The position numbers were made by a program, and so were the translations under genes. Below the pieces are notes generated by a model. It saw nothing but the letters and a program-made list of their open reading frames with translations, was not told the DNA's origin and did not search any database. A DNA stretch of 7,816 bases from Betaproteobacteria bacterium (GTDB taxonomy: Bacteria > Pseudomonadota > Gammaproteobacteria > Burkholderiales > Casimicrobiaceae), in assembly GCA_013298455.1 (NCBI GenBank), contig JAAFHR010000144.1, forward strand, positions 1 through 7,816, given 5' to 3'. How positions within the stretch are numbered: the first letter of the stretch is position 1; each line of letters starts with the position of its first letter. Shown piece by piece: positions 5,707 to 7,816 of the stretch.

Positions 5707-6948
5707 TTGCAACTCGACAAAATCCCACAGGCCGCCGTTACCGCCCTTGAAGACATCAAAGCCCGCGACATCACGGTTTTGAACACGCGCACACTCACCG
5801 CGATGTACGACACGTTGGTGATCGCTACCGCCGACAGCCCGCGCCAAGCCAAGGCGCTCGCCAAAAACGTGAGTGACGATGTGAAAGCCGCCGGCGGCAA
5901 CGTTTACGCGACCGAGGGATTGGACACAGGCGAATGGGTGATCGTAGATTGCGGCGACACCGTCGTGCACATCATGCAGCCCACCACGCGCGCGCTCTAC
6001 AACCTAGAAGAGCTGTGGACGCCCGCCGGCGGCGCAATCCGCATCGCCGCGAGACCCGACAAGGGCTTGGTCAAGGCCTCGGCGCCCGATCAGCAAGGAC
6101 CGGTGGTGAAAGCCAAAGCGACGCCTGCTGTGAAAGCGAAGAAAGTTGCCGCCGTGGTCTTGGCGCAACCCGTTGCAGTTGCAGCCGTCGCGCCAGCTGC
6201 GGTCGCGACTGCAGTTGCGAAGAAAATTACCGCGACGAAAGCCGCCAAGAAGCCCGCCACCAAGACCGTGAAGCCCGCCGCGCCCGCAGCGAAGGCTCCA
6301 GCAATCAAAGCCAAATCCACCAAAGCCATCAAAACCGCCGAGAAGCCCGCGGTGAAAAAGCCTGCCGCGAAGAAAGCGGCCGCCAAGAAACCCGCTGCAA
6401 AAAAACCTAGCGCTGTGAAAGTCGTTGCAAAGAAAACGAGCACTGTGAAGGTCGTTGCGAAGAAGCCCGCCGCGAAAGTCATCGCGACCAAGAAGCCCGC
6501 AACGAAGAAACCTGCGGCCAAGAAAGCCGCCGTAAAAGCGGTCGCGGCGAAAAAACCAGTGGCTAAGAAGCCTGCGGTCAAAAAAGTTGCAGCGAAAAAG
6601 CCAGCCGTGAAAGCGATTGCAAAAAAGGTCGTCGCGAAGAAACCTGTAGCCAAAAAGCCCATGGCCAAAAAAGCCGCCGCAAAGCCAGCGGCCGCAAAGC
6701 CAGCGGCCGCAAAGAAAGCCGTCGCTAAGAAAGTCGCGGCGAAAAAACCCGTAGCCAAAAGCGTCGTAGCGAAAAAGGTCGCGGCTAAGAAGCCAACCGC
6801 CAAGAAACCAACGGCCAAGACTGCTTCGGCAACGAAACCCGCGGTAAAGAAAGTGGGCGCGAAGAAACCCGCTGCCAAAAAAGCCGCCGCACAGAAACCA
6901 GTGGCCAAGAAAGCGGCTGCAAAGAAACCCGCTGCGAAGCGCAAATAA
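5707..6948 (+). CDS. rsfS: Ribosomal silencing factor RsfS with long histone H1-like Lys/Ala/Pro tail
   Basis: RsfS binds ribosomal protein uL14 on the free 50S subunit and blocks joining with 30S, lowering translation when nutrients are short. Residues about 1-106 are a full RsfS domain (ALEDIKARD at 13-21, GEWVIVDCGDTVVHIMQ at 75-91, LYNLEELW at 97-104), the usual full length of the protein. The chain then runs on to residue 413. From about 133 it is built of AAKKP, VAKKP and PAVKK units with one acidic residue (Glu212), resembling bacterial histone H1-like proteins and AlgP. The frame is open throughout, with no sign of a frameshift at the junction. A 15-base tandem repeat lies at 6676-6720. 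Met319 (ATG 6661) is the only Met in the tail. Such tails bind nucleic acid; I infer rRNA or DNA contact. Shorter basic extensions may exist in relatives, which I could not check. Confidence 0.93.
   Translation: MQLDKIPQAAVTALEDIKARDITVLNTRTLTAMYDTLVIATADSPRQAKALAKNVSDDVKAAGGNVYATEGLDTGEWVIVDCGDTVVHIMQPTTRALYNLEELWTPAGGAIRIAARPDKGLVKASAPDQQGPVVKAKATPAVKAKKVAAVVLAQPVAVAAVAPAAVATAVAKKITATKAAKKPATKTVKPAAPAAKAPAIKAKSTKAIKTAEKPAVKKPAAKKAAAKKPAAKKPSAVKVVAKKTSTVKVVAKKPAAKVIATKKPATKKPAAKKAAVKAVAAKKPVAKKPAVKKVAAKKPAVKAIAKKVVAKKPVAKKPMAKKAAAKPAAAKPAAAKKAVAKKVAAKKPVAKSVVAKKVAAKKPTAKKPTAKTASATKPAVKKVGAKKPAAKKAAAQKPVAKKAAAKKPAAKRK
6676..6720 (+). repeat. 15-base tandem repeat in the RsfS tail
   Basis: The unit GCCGCAAAGCCAGCG occurs twice exactly (6676-6690 and 6691-6705) and its first nine bases begin a third time. 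It encodes A-A-K-P-A and creates two GCGGCCGC sites. The identical synonymous codons suggest recent duplication by slippage, unlike the rest of the tail, where the same residues use varied codons. Confidence 0.85.
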
Positions 6949-6977
6949 GGCGTTTTGCTCGCTAATCGGTTGCGGCT

Positions 6978-7448
6978 ATGCGGCTCAAACTCATCGCCCT
7001 CGGCCACAATCAGCCGCGTTGGGTCGTTGACGGCGCCGACGAATACAGCAAACGCTTCCCGCCGGAATGGCCGTTTGAGCTCACCGAACTCAAACCCGAA
7101 AAACGGGCGGCAAATCGCTCCACCGAATCGATTCTTGCGCTTGAAGCAGAGCGAATTCGTACGCAAATCCCCAAGCAATCGCTGCTGATCGCGCTTGATG
7201 AGCGCGGCGAGCAGCTCACCACCCGCGCCCTCGCCGAGCAGCTACAACTGTGGTCACGCGAAGCCCCGTCAGCCACGTTCGTAATTGGCAGCGCCGATGG
7301 TTTAGACGATGCCCTCAAACGCGAGGCTCGCCAGCGCATCGGGCTCTCCAAACTCACCCTGCCGCACGGCATGGCGCGGGTGCTGCTGATCGAGCAGCTC
7401 TATCGCGCCATCAGCGTCTTGGCCGGGCATCCGTACCATCGCGATTGA
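6978..7448 (+). CDS. rlmH: 23S rRNA (pseudouridine1915-N3)-methyltransferase RlmH
   Basis: This SPOUT-family enzyme methylates N3 of pseudouridine 1915 in helix 69 of 23S rRNA on assembled 70S ribosomes, using S-adenosylmethionine. It has 156 residues, against 155 in Escherichia coli. The start KLIALGHNQPRWV, the LLIALDERG strand (69-77) and the end LTLPHGMARVLLIEQLYRA followed by HPYHRD (151-156) are all typical. The SAM-loop motif usually reads IGG-x-x-G (IGGPEGL in E. coli); here it is IGSADGL (103-109), with Ser105 in place of the second Gly (codon AGC instead of GGC). The ATG lies 29 bases after the rsfS stop, with no clear Shine-Dalgarno sequence, which suggests translational coupling within the cluster. 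The function assignment is firm; the effect of Ser105 is unknown. Confidence 0.95.
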   Translation: MRLKLIALGHNQPRWVVDGADEYSKRFPPEWPFELTELKPEKRAANRSTESILALEAERIRTQIPKQSLLIALDERGEQLTTRALAEQLQLWSREAPSATFVIGSADGLDDALKREARQRIGLSKLTLPHGMARVLLIEQLYRAISVLAGHPYHRD

Positions 7449-7516
7449 CGAAAATTTCTGTCCGACACGGTCCCGGTCTTCCGTCTAGGAGCCAGACCCT
7501 GTAAAACTAGCAGTGT

Positions 7517-7816
7517 ATGAACGAGATCTACCTAGCTTCGAAGAGCCCACGACGGCTCGAACTGCTCCAGCAGATGGGTGTAGCCTGCAAAATGGTGCTG
7601 CTGCGCGAAGACAACGGCCGCATGCGCGATCTGGATGAGTCGCCGCTCGCCAGTGAAAACCCGTTTATCTATGTCGAACGGATGGCCAAAATGAAGGCCG
7701 ATATCGGCATGTTGCGCGTTAAACAGCGCGCGCTATCGCCGATGCCGCTACTCGGGGCCGACACCACCGTCGTGCATAACGGCGCAATTCTCGGCAAACC
7801 CACGAGTGCGGCCGAC
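7517..7816 (+). CDS. Maf-family nucleotide pyrophosphatase, N-terminal half (cut by window edge)
   Basis: Exactly 100 codons are present and the frame is still open at the window end, so about half of the usual 190-210 residues is seen. Maf proteins hydrolyse (d)NTPs, including modified nucleotides, to monophosphate and pyrophosphate. Visible motifs are the phosphate-binding S-x-S-P-R-R (LASKSPRRLELL, 6-17), YVERMAKMKA (52-61) and GADTTVV (80-86) with the catalytic-type Asp82, then ILGKP (91-95). The position after rlmH points to the YhdE type (dTTP/UTP pyrophosphatase), which in betaproteobacteria usually precedes rng; this rests on context. An in-frame TAG at 7508-7510 leaves the ATG at 7517 as the first start. 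AGGAG at 7487-7491 is too far upstream to serve as its ribosome binding site. Confidence 0.92.
   Translation, partial: MNEIYLASKSPRRLELLQQMGVACKMVLLREDNGRMRDLDESPLASENPFIYVERMAKMKADIGMLRVKQRALSPMPLLGADTTVVHNGAILGKPTSAAD

Noticed and set aside
6090..7178. Long minus-strand open frame of 362 residues rich in Phe, Ala and Gly, looking like a membrane protein.
   Set aside because: It is the antisense shadow of the Lys/Ala repeats of rsfS (AAG/GCC codons read as CTT/GGC) and runs on into rlmH. It has no independent family signal.
1..7816. CRISPR arrays, tRNA or rRNA genes, transposase or integrase genes.
   Set aside because: No regularly spaced direct repeats, no tRNA-like cloverleaf that I could find by eye, and no recognisable recombinase motifs in any frame.

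Overview
The window looks like a piece of chromosome from a betaproteobacterium, probably Burkholderiales. The evidence is the gene order nadD-rsfS-rlmH-maf, a CrgA-type LysR regulator, a bacterial phenylalanine hydroxylase of the Chromobacterium/Pseudomonas type, and intergenic repeats rich in the motif GCCGTTCG-N2-CTGAGCTTGTC. The species cannot be named from the sequence.

Region 1 (1-2058) is a single gene for an exported protein of unknown function (452-1606). It is enclosed by two copies of a roughly 370-415 bp composite repeat in opposite orientation (14-381 and 1643-2058). The gene uses AGA/AGG arginine codons that the neighbouring phhA does not, so it looks like acquired or accessory DNA. 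No transposase or integrase is visible.

Region 2 (2126-4532) holds phhA (phenylalanine to tyrosine), a convergent LysR regulator whose 3' end overlaps phhA by 44 bp, and a divergent small exported protein with a single potential disulfide. The 264 bp between the regulator and the small gene contain a perfect 10+11+10 dyad of the T-N11-A type that LysR proteins bind. This suggests autoregulation and possibly control of the small gene.

Region 3 (4533-4976) is non-coding. It contains a strong 17-bp hairpin that probably terminates the small gene, a REP-like palindrome of the same repeat family as Region 1, and an AT-rich leader before nadD.

Region 4 (4977-7816) is a co-directional housekeeping cluster: NAD biosynthesis (nadD), ribosome silencing (rsfS), 23S rRNA methylation (rlmH) and the start of a Maf nucleotide pyrophosphatase that is cut by the window edge. 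The most striking object in the window is the RsfS protein. Its normal domain of about 105 residues continues into a tail of about 300 residues made almost only of Ala, Lys, Pro and Val, resembling histone H1-like or AlgP-like tails. Together the cluster links cofactor synthesis with control and maturation of the large ribosomal subunit.
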